Assembly (NCBI RefSeq): GCF_902499075.1
Contig: NZ_CABVPP010000017.1
Coordinates: forward strand, 42,586-106,585
Length of the DNA: 64,000 nt
Source: Burkholderia pseudomultivorans
GTDB taxonomy: Bacteria; Pseudomonadota; Gammaproteobacteria; Burkholderiales; Burkholderiaceae
Reading direction: 5' to 3'
Below are positions 1 to 8,351 of this stretch, in pieces; position 1 is the stretch's first letter, and the number at the start of each line of letters is the position of its first letter. Made by a program: the position numbers and the translations under genes. The notes under the pieces are model-generated. The model worked only from the letters and a program-made list of their open reading frames with translations, was not told the origin of the DNA and ran no database searches.

Positions 1-198
1 CCGCCGCAGCCGCACGTGATAGCCGTCGATCTCGATGTCGCGCACGTGGCACAGCTGGCCGAGCGGCGAGAAATGCTCGCTCGGCATGCCGGTCCAGTCG
101 TCCGGCGTCCAGCGCGCATAGCCGTCGGGCACGGCGGCGAACTGCGCTTCGAGCTGGCGGGGAAAATCGGCGAGTGCATCGAGCGTCGTCGGATTCAT
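1..198 (-). CDS. DinB-like protein, N-terminal fragment (cut by window edge)
   Basis: Only the first 66 codons are present; the gene runs off the left edge. The start is the ATG whose complement lies at 196-198. The protein begins MNPTTLDALADFPRQLEAQF and contains a WTPDDW stretch followed by LGQLCHVRDIEIDGYHVRL. The His in that last stretch and the surrounding pattern resemble the first helix and metal-binding His of DinB/DfsB four-helix proteins, which include thiol-dependent transferases and many uncharacterised members. Substrate and reaction cannot be told from this fragment. It lies 66 bp downstream of the copC-like gene on the same strand and may be co-transcribed with it. Confidence 0.6.
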   Translation of the reverse strand, partial: MNPTTLDALADFPRQLEAQFAAVPDGYARWTPDDWTGMPSEHFSPLGQLCHVRDIEIDGYHVRLRR

Positions 199-264
199 GC
201 TGAAACTCCGTGTCGGATAGGACGCCGGCGAGCCCGGCACCGGCCCGCCGACGCCGCGGCGGGC

Positions 265-639
265 TTACTTCACGCTGAAGCCGTACGCGCCCTGCGTCCG
301 ATGCCCGTCGGTCGCGACGGCCACCCATTTCACCGTATAGGCGCCGGCGCCGAGCGCGGCGAGCGGCACCGTCATCCGCTTGCGGTTCGCGGCGTCGATG
401 CGCGCACGGCCGTCCGACACGGTTTTACCGTCGCCGTCGACCACCACGATCGAGCTGAACGCCGGCTCGAGCGTTTCGGTGAAGTCGATCGTGACGGCGG
501 CCGGCGCGGCGGCGAGCGCCGCATTCGCGGCCGGATCGCTGCTCGCGACGTGCGCATGCGCGAACGCGGCCGACGAAACGGTCGCGGCGAGCACGACGGC
601 GGCGGCCTTGCGGCCGAACGGGAACGAATCGAAATACAT
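265..639 (-). CDS. CopC-domain periplasmic copper-resistance protein
   Basis: This is a 124-residue protein. A signal peptide (about residues 1-27, ending SSAAFA-HAH) precedes one CopC beta-sandwich domain. CopC proteins bind copper in the periplasm and often pass it to the inner-membrane protein CopD. The mature N-terminus HAHVASSDPA supplies the first His ligand, and DGHRTQGAYGFSV near the C-terminus supplies a second conserved His. The Met-rich Cu(I) site of PcoC-type proteins is absent, so this is the Cu(II)-only type. No copD is visible; the next gene downstream is the unrelated DinB-like one. A GGAAAG ribosome-binding site precedes the ATG. The family call is firm; a role in resistance is inferred. 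Confidence 0.88.
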   Translation of the reverse strand: MYFDSFPFGRKAAAVVLAATVSSAAFAHAHVASSDPAANAALAAAPAAVTIDFTETLEPAFSSIVVVDGDGKTVSDGRARIDAANRKRMTVPLAALGAGAYTVKWVAVATDGHRTQGAYGFSVK

Positions 640-743
640 GGGCTTTCCGTGAAGAATGAACAGACGCCACGCGCCGCGCGGCGTCCCGGCAGCTTACCAG
701 CGCGCGCCGGTGCGCGCGCAGCGCTTGGTAGAATGCGCGCGCT

Positions 744-1460
744 ATGGATCTCGAAAGCATTCTCTACACGCAGGGCTTCGGCTCGCGCCGCCAGTGCCGC
801 GGCCTGATCGACGCGGGCCGCGTCGCCGTCGCGGGCGCGCCCGCGACCGACCCGGACGCCCGGTTCGACACCGACGGCCTCGTCTTCACCGTCGACGGCA
901 CGCCGTGGCCGTTCCACGCGCGCGCGTATCTCGCGCTGAACAAGCCGGCCGGCTACGAGTGTTCGCGCGATCCGCAGCATCACGCGAGCGTGTTCAGCCT
1001 GCTGCCCGCGCCGCTCGTCGCGCGCGGCGTGCAGTGCGTCGGCCGCCTCGACCAGGACACGACCGGCCTGCTGCTGCTGTCCGACGACGGCCAGTTCGTG
1101 CACGCGTACACGTCGCCGAAGCGCAAGGTGCCGAAAACCTACGTCGCGACCGTGCGCCATCCGCTCGACGACACGCAGCTCGACGCGCTGCGCGCCGGCG
1201 TGCAGCTGCACGGCGAGCCCAGGCCGATCGCGGCGGTCGCCGCCGACGCGCGCGATACGCACGCGCTCGCGCTGACCGTCCTCGAAGGCAAGTATCACCA
1301 GGTGAAGCGCATGGTCGCGGCGGCCAGCAACCGCGTGGAAGCGCTGCACCGCGAGCGCATCGGCGGCTTCACGCTGCCGGACGACCTCGCCCCGGGCGCA
1401 TGGCGCTGGCTCGACGAAGCCGACCTTTCAGCGCTGCGCAATCCCGTCAAAACCCTGTAA
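744..1460 (+). CDS. rsuA: 16S rRNA pseudouridine synthase (RsuA type)
   Basis: This 238-residue enzyme belongs to the RsuA/RluB/E/F family, which isomerises a specific uridine in rRNA to pseudouridine; RsuA acts on position 516 of 16S rRNA. An S4 RNA-binding domain fills about residues 1-60 (LYTQGFGSRRQCRGLIDAGR). The catalytic domain carries the motif GRLDQDTTGLLLLSDDG, with the nucleophilic Asp in GRLD. Further on, EGKYHQVKRM is the second family signature. The length fits RsuA. A TAGAAT hexamer at 728-733 lies only about 10 bp before the ATG, so the 5' leader may be very short. RsuA rather than a paralogue is chosen from the S4 domain and overall length. Confidence 0.88.
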   Translation: MDLESILYTQGFGSRRQCRGLIDAGRVAVAGAPATDPDARFDTDGLVFTVDGTPWPFHARAYLALNKPAGYECSRDPQHHASVFSLLPAPLVARGVQCVGRLDQDTTGLLLLSDDGQFVHAYTSPKRKVPKTYVATVRHPLDDTQLDALRAGVQLHGEPRPIAAVAADARDTHALALTVLEGKYHQVKRMVAAASNRVEALHRERIGGFTLPDDLAPGAWRWLDEADLSALRNPVKTL

Positions 1461-1566
1461 GGGAAAATCCGCACGACCGTTCGAAGGCTGCCCGCATCGC
1501 AGCCTCAGGTTCCCCCGCTATACTGAAATCACAAGCTGTACGAGCAGCGATGCTGGGGGAGACGTC

Positions 1567-1755
1567 ATGCATACCAACCAATCGTTCGAACTGTCCTACG
1601 TGATCATCGCGTTCGCCGTAGTCGGCGCCATCGCGATCGGCGCGCTGCTGGCCGCGATGCGCGCGAGGCACAAATATCATCCGAACCTGATTGGCGCGCT
1701 GATCGGCGCGCTGCTGTGCTTCCTGCTGATCGAGGCGCTACCGGCGCTGACCTGA
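1567..1755 (+). CDS. small two-helix membrane protein
   Basis: This 62-residue protein has two hydrophobic segments, about residues 9-29 and 41-58. A basic loop (MRARHKYHP) between them suggests a hairpin in the inner membrane with the loop in the cytoplasm. It is preceded by a clear purine-rich ribosome-binding site (ctgggggagacgtc) and starts with ATG. I do not recognise a characterised family. It stands alone between rsuA and the convergent reductase gene, whose 3' end it overlaps by 18 bp (1738-1755). The good ribosome-binding site and amphipathic order make it likely to be a real gene. Confidence 0.7.
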   Translation: MHTNQSFELSYVIIAFAVVGAIAIGALLAAMRARHKYHPNLIGALIGALLCFLLIEALPALT

Positions 1756-2772
1756 CGCGCCGCCCGGCGCGAGCGTTTGAAGGAATTCGTCTACGGTCGG
1801 ATAGCGCAGGCTCACGCACAATTCGGCCTTGAGCCGTGCGTTGGACAGCCGTCGCGACTCGCGCATGAACGACAGCAGCGTGGGCTCGAGCTGGCGCTCG
1901 GCGTCCGCGCGGCTGATGCGCGGCGGCCGCGGCAGGCCGAACGCCTGCGCGACCCGGTCGAAATAGTCTCCCATCCGCAGTTCGCTGTCGTCCGACGCGT
2001 GCACCGCGCGCGCCGGCCTGCCGCGTTCGGCCGCGCGGCGCAGGATTGCCGCGAGATCGTCCGCGTGGATGTGGTTCGTGTAGACGTCGTCGGCCGCCGC
2101 GAGCGCAGGCGTGCCGCGCTCGAGGCGCGCGAGCGGCAGCCGGTTCTCCGCGTAGATGCCCGGGATGCGCACGATGCGCGCGGACAGCACGCCGCGCGCC
2201 GTCGCCGCGCGCAGTTGGCGCTCGGCCGACACGCGGCGCAACGCACGCGGATTCGCGGGGCGCAGCGGCTGCGTTTCGTCGATGCGCGCCCCGCCGCAGT
2301 CGCCGTAAACGCCCGTCGTGCTCGCATAGACGAGCCGTGGCGCGCGAAGGCCGTCGGGTACAATACGCGCTTTCCGGACGGGCGCGCCAACCTGCCGGGA
2401 CGCGACGCGCAGCGTGCGCAGCCGGCCGACCGCCGACGCAGGCTGGCTCGGCCGCCGGGCAGGCATGCTCAATGCGGCGATCAGCGCACGCGTGCGCCGG
2501 TCGTCGCGGCCGTCGGGCTGCGGCGGCGCGAGATGCAGGACCGTGCGGGCAAGGCCCGCGATGCGGCGCAGCGTCGCGCGCTGGTCGAGATTGCCGACGA
2601 TCGGCGTCGCGCCCGCGTTGCGCAGTTCGTCGCGGCGCGCCGGATGGCTCGTCAGCGCGACGATCCGCGGATTGCAGCGCGCGCCGCGCCATTGCGCGAC
2701 GCAGCGCAGGCCGACGTCGCCGCAGCCGACGATCAGCGCGCGCGGCCGGCGCAGGATTCGTGTCGCGATCAT
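1738..2772 (-). CDS. NAD(P)-dependent epimerase/reductase, YeeZ-like SDR
   Basis: Translated from the ATG at 2772 this is 344 residues of an atypical short-chain dehydrogenase/reductase. The Rossmann nucleotide site is RALIVGCGDVGLRC near the N-terminus. A second signature, LVYASTTGVYGDCGG, matches the YASTTGVYG active-site strand of YeeZ-like and nucleoside-diphosphate-sugar epimerase proteins. The reaction and substrate are unknown. Two upstream ATGs in frame (2823 and 2859) exist, but the Rossmann fold starts within ten residues of 2772, so the shorter form is preferred. The gene is divergent from the ferredoxin reductase at 2879. Confidence 0.72.
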   Translation of the reverse strand: MIATRILRRPRALIVGCGDVGLRCVAQWRGARCNPRIVALTSHPARRDELRNAGATPIVGNLDQRATLRRIAGLARTVLHLAPPQPDGRDDRRTRALIAALSMPARRPSQPASAVGRLRTLRVASRQVGAPVRKARIVPDGLRAPRLVYASTTGVYGDCGGARIDETQPLRPANPRALRRVSAERQLRAATARGVLSARIVRIPGIYAENRLPLARLERGTPALAAADDVYTNHIHADDLAAILRRAAERGRPARAVHASDDSELRMGDYFDRVAQAFGLPRPPRISRADAERQLEPTLLSFMRESRRLSNARLKAELCVSLRYPTVDEFLQTLAPGGASGQRR

Positions 2773-2878
2773 GTTGTTTGCGAAATCAGTAGCCACCGTT
2801 GCGCGGCGCGCAACGGATTGCATTGTAGCTGCCGTGCGCGACATGCACGGTCCCCACATTTTGTTCTAGTTTGGTTCT

Positions 2879-3910
2879 ATGGCATTCAACGTCACTCTCA
2901 AGCAAAGCGGCCGGCAGTTCCAGGTCGAGTCGGATGAAACCGTGCTGGCGGCCGCGCTGCGCCAGAACGTCCATCTGCCGTACGGCTGCAAGAACGGCGC
3001 GTGCGGCTCCTGCAAGGGGCAGATCGTGTCGGGGCAGATCGAGCAGGGCCCGCACGCGGCGTCGGCGCTGTCCAACGACGAGCGCACGCGCGGCCTCGCG
3101 CTGCTGTGCTGCTCGAAGGCGCAATGCGATCTCGAGATCGACGTGCGCGAGATCGCCGGCGTCGACGGCGTGCAGGTCAAGAAGCTGCCGTGCCGGATCG
3201 CCGCGCTCGAACGCAAGGCCGACGACGTGATGGTCGTGAAGCTGCAGCTGCCGGCCAACGAACGCCTGCAGTACCTGGCGGGCCAGTACGTCGAGTTCAT
3301 CCTGAAGGACGGCGCACGCCGCAGCTACTCGATGGCGAACGCGCCGCACGAGGAAGGCCCGATCGAGCTGCATATCCGCCACATGCCGGGCGGCAAGTTC
3401 ACCGACCACGTGTTCGGCGCGATGAAGGAGCGCGACATCCTGCGCTTCGAAGGCCCGCTCGGCACGTTCTTCCTGCGCGAGGATTCCGACAAGCCGATCG
3501 TGCTGCTCGCGTCGGGCACCGGCTTCGCGCCGATCAAGGCGATCATCGAGCACGTGAAGCACGCGGGCATCACGCGCCCGATGACGCTCTACTGGGGCGC
3601 GCGCCGCAAGAAGGACATCTATCTCGGCGAGCTGGCCGAGCAGTGGGCGCGCGAGATCCCGAACTTCAAGTACGTGCCGGTGCTGTCCGAGCCGGACGAC
3701 GCCGACCAGTGGACGGGCCGCACCGGCTTCGTGCACCGCGCGGTGATCGAGGACCTGCCCGACCTGTCGGGCCATCAGGTCTACGCGTGCGGCGCGCCGG
3801 TGATGGTCGAGTCCGCGCAGCGCGACTTCACGCAGCACCACGGGCTGCCGGTCGACGAGTTCTACGCGGACTCGTTCACCAGCGCCGCCGATCTCGCGCA
3901 TCCGGTCTGA
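2879..3910 (+). CDS. 2Fe-2S ferredoxin / FAD-NAD reductase (CDP-6-deoxy-glucoseen reductase-like)
   Basis: This 343-residue flavoprotein has three modules. An N-terminal plant-type 2Fe-2S ferredoxin domain (about 1-90) has cysteine pattern C-x4-C-x2-C in YGCKNGACGSCKG and a fourth Cys near ALLCCSKAQC. An FAD-binding barrel (about 100-195) includes RSYSMANAP. A C-terminal NAD-binding domain includes LLASGTGFAPIKAIIEH and the terminal DEFYADSF. This architecture matches AscD/RfbI reductases of 3,6-dideoxysugar synthesis and the electron-transfer subunits of ring-hydroxylating oxygenases. No deoxysugar or oxygenase genes are nearby, so the redox partner is unknown and the usual glucoseen-reductase name should be taken as family-level only. 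Confidence 0.85.
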   Translation: MAFNVTLKQSGRQFQVESDETVLAAALRQNVHLPYGCKNGACGSCKGQIVSGQIEQGPHAASALSNDERTRGLALLCCSKAQCDLEIDVREIAGVDGVQVKKLPCRIAALERKADDVMVVKLQLPANERLQYLAGQYVEFILKDGARRSYSMANAPHEEGPIELHIRHMPGGKFTDHVFGAMKERDILRFEGPLGTFFLREDSDKPIVLLASGTGFAPIKAIIEHVKHAGITRPMTLYWGARRKKDIYLGELAEQWAREIPNFKYVPVLSEPDDADQWTGRTGFVHRAVIEDLPDLSGHQVYACGAPVMVESAQRDFTQHHGLPVDEFYADSFTSAADLAHPV

Positions 3911-3967
3911 CGCCGGCCCGCGTCCCGCGCCGGGCGCCGCGATGTCACATCGGTGGCATCGCGGCGG

Positions 3968-3997
3968 TTTACAGTCGGGCGCGGGATGCCTTATGCT
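3968..3997 (+). promoter_or_regulatory. candidate sigma-70 promoter before the aminotransferase leader
   Basis: TTTACA at 3968-3973 is followed by an 18-bp spacer and TATGCT at 3992-3997. A start site about seven bases on would fall at or next to the ATG of the small ORF at 4005, so that ORF would be read from a leaderless or nearly leaderless message. This is a consensus match only. Confidence 0.5.
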
Positions 3998-4004
3998 TGC
4001 GCAC

Positions 4005-4088
4005 ATGAACCGCTTCCTGTCCGCCCTCCGACGTCGCCGCTCGCCGCTCCTCCCGGATGCCGCCGGCTCGTCACGGACTCGCGCGTAA
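4005..4088 (+). CDS. possible arginine-rich leader peptide (27 aa) upstream of the ArgD-like gene
   Basis: A 27-codon ORF starts at 4005 and ends with TAA at 4086-4088. It contains seven arginines, four of them consecutive in codons CGA-CGT-CGC-CGC within ALRRRRSP. The stop codon sits inside the left arm of an 8-bp inverted repeat (GCGTAACC at 4083-4090, GGTTACGC at 4106-4113), and an intrinsic terminator follows at 4134-4157. A regulatory peptide, then a hairpin, then a terminator, then a biosynthetic gene is the classical attenuator order, and arginine would be the logical signal for an ArgD-type enzyme. There is no ribosome-binding site upstream, so translation would need to be leaderless. 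It could instead be chance coding within a small RNA. Confidence 0.35.
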   Translation: MNRFLSALRRRRSPLLPDAAGSSRTRA

Positions 4089-4157
4089 CCCCGCCCCGCT
4101 TCACCGGTTACGCACAAGCTGTTCGATCCACCAGCCACGGCATTCCGTGGCTTTTTT
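4083..4157 (+). terminator. leader hairpin and intrinsic terminator upstream of the aminotransferase gene
   Basis: Two hairpins lie in series. The first pairs GCGTAACC (4083-4090) with GGTTACGC (4106-4113). The second pairs GCCACGG (4134-4140) with the complementary CCGTGGC ending at 4151 and is followed directly by TTTTTT, a textbook rho-independent terminator. It ends about 40 bp before the aminotransferase ATG, on the same strand, so it either ends a short independent RNA or attenuates the downstream gene. Confidence 0.7.
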
Positions 4158-4198
4158 ATTGCCCGTTTCCCTTTCAACGTCCGCTGGAGTCTGCTGCC

Positions 4199-5383
4199 AT
4201 GCCCCTGAACGATTACCCGATCGACTCGCTGATGTACATCACGAACCGCCCCGACATCGTGTTTACGCACGGCAAGGGTTCGTGGCTCTACGATCACACG
4301 GGCAAGCGCTATCTGGACTTCATCCAGGGCTGGGCCGTCAACAGCCTCGGGCATTGCAACGAGGGCATCGTCGAAGCGCTGAAGACGCAGGCCGACAAGC
4401 TGCTGAACCCGTCGCCGGCGTTCTACAACGAGCCGATGGCGAAGCTCGCGGGCCTGCTCACGCAGCACAGCGTGTTCGACAAGGTGTTCTTCACGAACAG
4501 CGGCGCGGAAGCGAACGAAGGCGCGATCAAGCTCGCGCGCAAGTGGGGCCGCAAGTTCCGCAACGGCGCGTACGAGATCATCACGTTCGACCACAGCTTC
4601 CACGGCCGCACGCTCGCGACGATGTCGGCCAGCGGCAAGCCGGGCTGGGACACGATCTACGCGCCACAGGTGCCGGGCTTCCCGAAGGCCGATCTGAACA
4701 ACATCAATTCGGTCGAGAAGCTGATCACCGACAAGACCGTCGCGGTGATGCTCGAACCGATCCAGGGCGAAGGCGGCGTGCTGCCGGCGACGCCCGAATT
4801 CATGCGCGAGCTGCGCGCGCTGACCCGGCAGCACAACCTGCTGTTGATCGTCGACGAAGTGCAGAGCGGCTGCGGCCGCGCGGGCACGCTGTTCGCCTAC
4901 GAGCTGTCGGGCATCGAGCCGGACATCATGACGCTGGCGAAGGGCATCGGCGGCGGCGTGCCGCTCGGCGCGCTGCTGTCGAAGGCCGACGTCGCGGTGT
5001 TCGAGGCCGGCGACCAGGGCGGCACGTACAACGGCAACCCGCTGATGACGGCGGTCGGCCATTCGGTGATCTCGCAGCTCGTCGCGCCCGGCTTCCTCGA
5101 AGGCGTGCGCGCGCGCGGCGAATACCTGAAGCGCAAGCTGCTCGAGCTGTCGGAGGAACGCGGCTTCGAAGGCGAACGCGGCGAAGGGCTGCTGCGCGCA
5201 CTGCTGCTCGGCAAGGACATCGGCCCGCAGATCGTCGAGAAGGCGCGCGACATGCAGCCCGACGGCCTGCTGCTGAACGCCGCGCGTCCGAACCTGCTGC
5301 GCTTCATGCCCGCGCTGAACGTGACGACCGAGGAAATCGACCAGATGATGGCGATGCTGCGGTCGGTGCTCGACACGCTCTGA
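4199..5383 (+). CDS. argD: acetylornithine aminotransferase-type PLP enzyme (ArgD/AstC class III)
   Basis: This 394-residue class-III aminotransferase transfers an amino group between acetylornithine (or a related omega-amino substrate) and 2-oxoglutarate. Motifs are the substrate region LDFIQGWAVNSLGHCN, PLP-phosphate residues FFTNSGAEANEGAIKLAR, DEVQSGCGRAGTLFAYE and the Schiff-base lysine in IMTLAKGIGGGVPLGA. The ATG at 4199 is chosen because homologous proteins begin MPLNDYPIDSLMYITNRPD; the longer open frame reaches back through the leader hairpins and is unlikely to be translated. A GNAT gene follows after 13 bp. ArgD (arginine synthesis) and AstC (arginine breakdown) cannot be separated by sequence alone; no other arg or ast gene is adjacent. 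Confidence 0.87.
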   Translation: MPLNDYPIDSLMYITNRPDIVFTHGKGSWLYDHTGKRYLDFIQGWAVNSLGHCNEGIVEALKTQADKLLNPSPAFYNEPMAKLAGLLTQHSVFDKVFFTNSGAEANEGAIKLARKWGRKFRNGAYEIITFDHSFHGRTLATMSASGKPGWDTIYAPQVPGFPKADLNNINSVEKLITDKTVAVMLEPIQGEGGVLPATPEFMRELRALTRQHNLLLIVDEVQSGCGRAGTLFAYELSGIEPDIMTLAKGIGGGVPLGALLSKADVAVFEAGDQGGTYNGNPLMTAVGHSVISQLVAPGFLEGVRARGEYLKRKLLELSEERGFEGERGEGLLRALLLGKDIGPQIVEKARDMQPDGLLLNAARPNLLRFMPALNVTTEEIDQMMAMLRSVLDTL

Positions 5384-5396
5384 GGAGAACCCGCCG

Positions 5397-5852
5397 ATGG
5401 ATGCCGCCGCCGATGCCGTCGCTATCCGCCCGTTCGAACGCGCCGACACCGATGCCGTGCTCGCGGTGTGGCGCGACGCGTTTCCGCATTACGATGCGGC
5501 CGGCGCGCCGCCGCACCGCGATCCGCTGCGCTCGATCGAGCTGAAGCTCGCGACGCAGCCAGAGCTGTTCTTCGTCGCAACCTGCGGCGAGCGCGTGGTC
5601 GGCACGCTGATGGCGGGCTTCGACGGGCATCGCGGCTGGCTCTACTCGTTCGGCGTCGCGCACGATGCGCGGCGGCTCGGCATCGGCCGCGCGCTGATCG
5701 CGCATGCGGAGCGTGCGCTGGCCGCGCGCGGCTGCCTGAAGATCAACCTGCAGGTGCTGCCCGGCAACGACGACGCGTGCCGCTTCTATGCGGCGCTCGG
5801 CTATCGCGTCGAGGAACGCATCTCGTTCGGCAAGACGCTGCCGGCCGCGTAA
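5397..5852 (+). CDS. GNAT acetyltransferase, YpeA-like
   Basis: This 151-residue protein is a single GNAT domain that transfers acetyl from acetyl-CoA to an amine. The acetyl-CoA pyrophosphate loop is DARRLGIGRALIAHAERAL. The C-terminal strands (LKINLQVLPGNDDACRFYAALGY) and the preceding VGTLMAGFDGHRGWLYSFGV match the YpeA/RimI-like subgroup. A GAGGAG ribosome-binding site precedes the ATG 13 bp after the aminotransferase stop, so the two are almost certainly one operon, ended by the terminator at 5878-5911. The substrate is unknown. Its coupling with an ArgD-like gene hints at a small amine or amino acid. Confidence 0.85.
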   Translation: MDAAADAVAIRPFERADTDAVLAVWRDAFPHYDAAGAPPHRDPLRSIELKLATQPELFFVATCGERVVGTLMAGFDGHRGWLYSFGVAHDARRLGIGRALIAHAERALAARGCLKINLQVLPGNDDACRFYAALGYRVEERISFGKTLPAA

Positions 5853-5877
5853 AAGCCGGGGCCGATGCCGTTGCAAC

Positions 5878-5911
5878 GGCCGCCTGCCCATGCAGGGCAG
5901 GCGGCCTTTTT
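5878..5911. terminator. bidirectional intrinsic terminator
   Basis: A 12-bp stem (GGCCGCCTGCCC pairing with GGGCAGGCGGCC) around an ATGCA loop is followed by TTTTT on the plus strand. It closes the aminotransferase-GNAT operon and lies 9 bp from the stop of the convergent DUF2278 gene. Confidence 0.9.
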
Positions 5912-5919
5912 CATGCGCG

Positions 5920-6597
5920 TCAGCGCGTGATCGGCCCCGCGCCCGGCAGCGGATTGCCGAGCGCATCGGTCGGCACGGCCTGCTGTTCGAACGCGGCGAA
6001 GTAGGCGGCCCACTGCGTGTCGCTGACGCGCACGATCAGCGCGCCGTCCTGCCATACGTCGTTGTGGTCGTTACGGTCGTCGCCCGCGCGGTGCAGGTAG
6101 TTCTGGCCCGTCGAGCCCTGGTTCATGTGCGTGTCGTGAATGCCGTTGCCTTCCGAATACGTACGGCCGAACACGACGACGTCGAGCCCTTGCGACTGCG
6201 CGGCACTCACGAGCCGCAGCAGCGACGGAATCGGCTCCGCATGCTCGGTGCCGTCCATCACCGCGCTCGCGCGCCATGTGCCCGTTTCGTTCAGGATGTC
6301 GCTGCGCAGGTAGTCGAGCGCCGGCAGCGCGGCCTGCCCGGTGAGGTCCGTATAGCCTTCGGGCGCCGCCGCGAGCGTCTGCGTAACCGGGTGGTGGAAA
6401 TCGTAGACGAGCTTGTAGTTCAGCAGGTCGTCCGCATCGTTGGTGCCGACGTTGATCGCGACGTCCCAGTCGCCCGCCGGCAGCGCCAGCGTCAGCGTCA
6501 GGTGGATGTGATACTGGATCTCGCCGCCGTGCGGCGAACCCTTCAGTGGCGCCACCGACTTCACCTTCGCCTTCACGAAACCGTAATCCAGACTCAT
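5920..6597 (-). CDS. DUF2278 (YukJ-like) family protein
   Basis: This 225-residue protein starts MSLDYGFVKAKVKSV at 6597, matching the usual start of DUF2278/YukJ proteins. Typical elements are IQYHIHLTL, a central INVGTNDADDLLNYKL, and the C-terminal region DVVVFGRTYSEGNGIHDTHMNQGSTG. There is no signal peptide or membrane segment, so it is probably cytosolic. The family has no established function; its GIHDTHMNQG segment is conserved and polar and could be an active site. It is monocistronic, with divergent or distant neighbours. Confidence 0.8.
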   Translation of the reverse strand: MSLDYGFVKAKVKSVAPLKGSPHGGEIQYHIHLTLTLALPAGDWDVAINVGTNDADDLLNYKLVYDFHHPVTQTLAAAPEGYTDLTGQAALPALDYLRSDILNETGTWRASAVMDGTEHAEPIPSLLRLVSAAQSQGLDVVVFGRTYSEGNGIHDTHMNQGSTGQNYLHRAGDDRNDHNDVWQDGALIVRVSDTQWAAYFAAFEQQAVPTDALGNPLPGAGPITR

Positions 6598-6751
6598 GCG
6601 TGCTCTCCAAGCGCCGAGGGGCTGACCATGCTGCGCGCTGCGCATGTCGGCTTGCCGACAGCCGCGCGCCGTTTGCCGTGCCGCATGCGCGGCACGATCG
6701 TCGAATGGAGTCGGAAACGCGCGCACAGTTCGATGCCGGGCGCCCGGAATG

Positions 6752-6784
6752 AAAAAAAGGCCGTCACGGCATCGCGTGACAGCC
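6752..6784 (-). terminator. intrinsic terminator after livF
   Basis: Read on the minus strand, GGCTGTCACG pairs with CGTGACGGCC and runs into seven Ts. It lies about 50 bp past the livF stop and ends the livHMGF transcript. Confidence 0.88.
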
Positions 6785-6835
6785 TTTCGAAAGCCTCGCA
6801 TGGCGCGGCCTTGCCGCCGCGCCATGCGAGTCCGC

Positions 6836-7551
<716 letters not shown>

Positions 7552-7552
<1 letters not shown>

Positions 7553-8328
7553 CAGTGCACCCCTGCGCCGAGATATGCCTCAATCACCTTCGGATTCTTC
7601 TGCACGTCCTGCGGCAGACCCTCGGCGATCACCTTGCCGTAATCGAGCACCGTCATCCGGTTGCACAGCCCCATCACGAGCTTCACGTCGTGCTCGATCA
7701 GCAGGATCGTGCGGCCGTCCGAACGGATCTTGTCGAGCAGGCGCGTGAGTTCCACCTTCTCGGTCGCGTTCATCCCGGCCGCCGGCTCGTCGAGCGCGAG
7801 CAGCTTCGGGTCGGTCGCGAGCGCGCGCGCGATCTCCAGCCGGCGCTGGTGGCCGTACGACAGGTTGCGCGCGGTGTAGTCCGCGTACTGCAGCACGCCG
7901 ACGTATTCGAGCAGCTCGATTGCGCGCTCCTTGATCTCGCGCTCTTCCTGGCGTTCGGCCGGCGTCTGGAACACCGCGCCGAGCAGCCCGTGCTTGGTGC
8001 GCACGTGGCGGCCCACCATCACGTTTTCCAGCGCCGTCATCCCGCCGAACAACCGGATGTTCTGGAACGTGCGTGCGATGCCGGCCTTCGCGACCTGGTG
8101 CACCGCGGTCGGCGTGTAGTTCTGGCCGTCCAGCTTGAAGTCGCCGGAGTCGGGCGTGTAGAGGCCCGTGATCACGTTGAAGAACGTGGTCTTGCCCGCG
8201 CCGTTCGGGCCGATCAGCCCGTAGATCTCGCCTTCCTTGATCTGCAGGCCGACGTCGGACAGCGCCTGCAGCCCGCCGAAGCGCTTGTTCACGCCCTGCA
8301 CGGACAGTCGGATTTGCTTGTCGCTCAT
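7552..8328 (-). CDS. livG: branched-chain amino acid ABC transporter ATPase LivG
   Basis: This is a 258-residue ABC ATPase. Walker A is GPNGAGKTTFFN, the signature is LSYGHQRRLEIARA (the LSYG variant usual in LivG), Walker B is LLALDEPAAGMN, and LLIEHDVKLVM contains the switch His. It has the longer insert between Walker A and signature typical of LivG rather than LivF. An AAGGGGA ribosome-binding site precedes the ATG. It pairs with LivF beneath LivHM, and translational coupling with livF is implied by the TGATG overlap. Confidence 0.93.
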
Positions 8329-8351
8329 GTGTATATCCCCTTGTCCGTCGG

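Noticed and set aside
2879-5383. Deoxysugar (O-antigen) cluster around the glucoseen-reductase-like gene
   Set aside because: No rfb or asc partners. The adjacent aminotransferase is ArgD-type, not a sugar aminotransferase.
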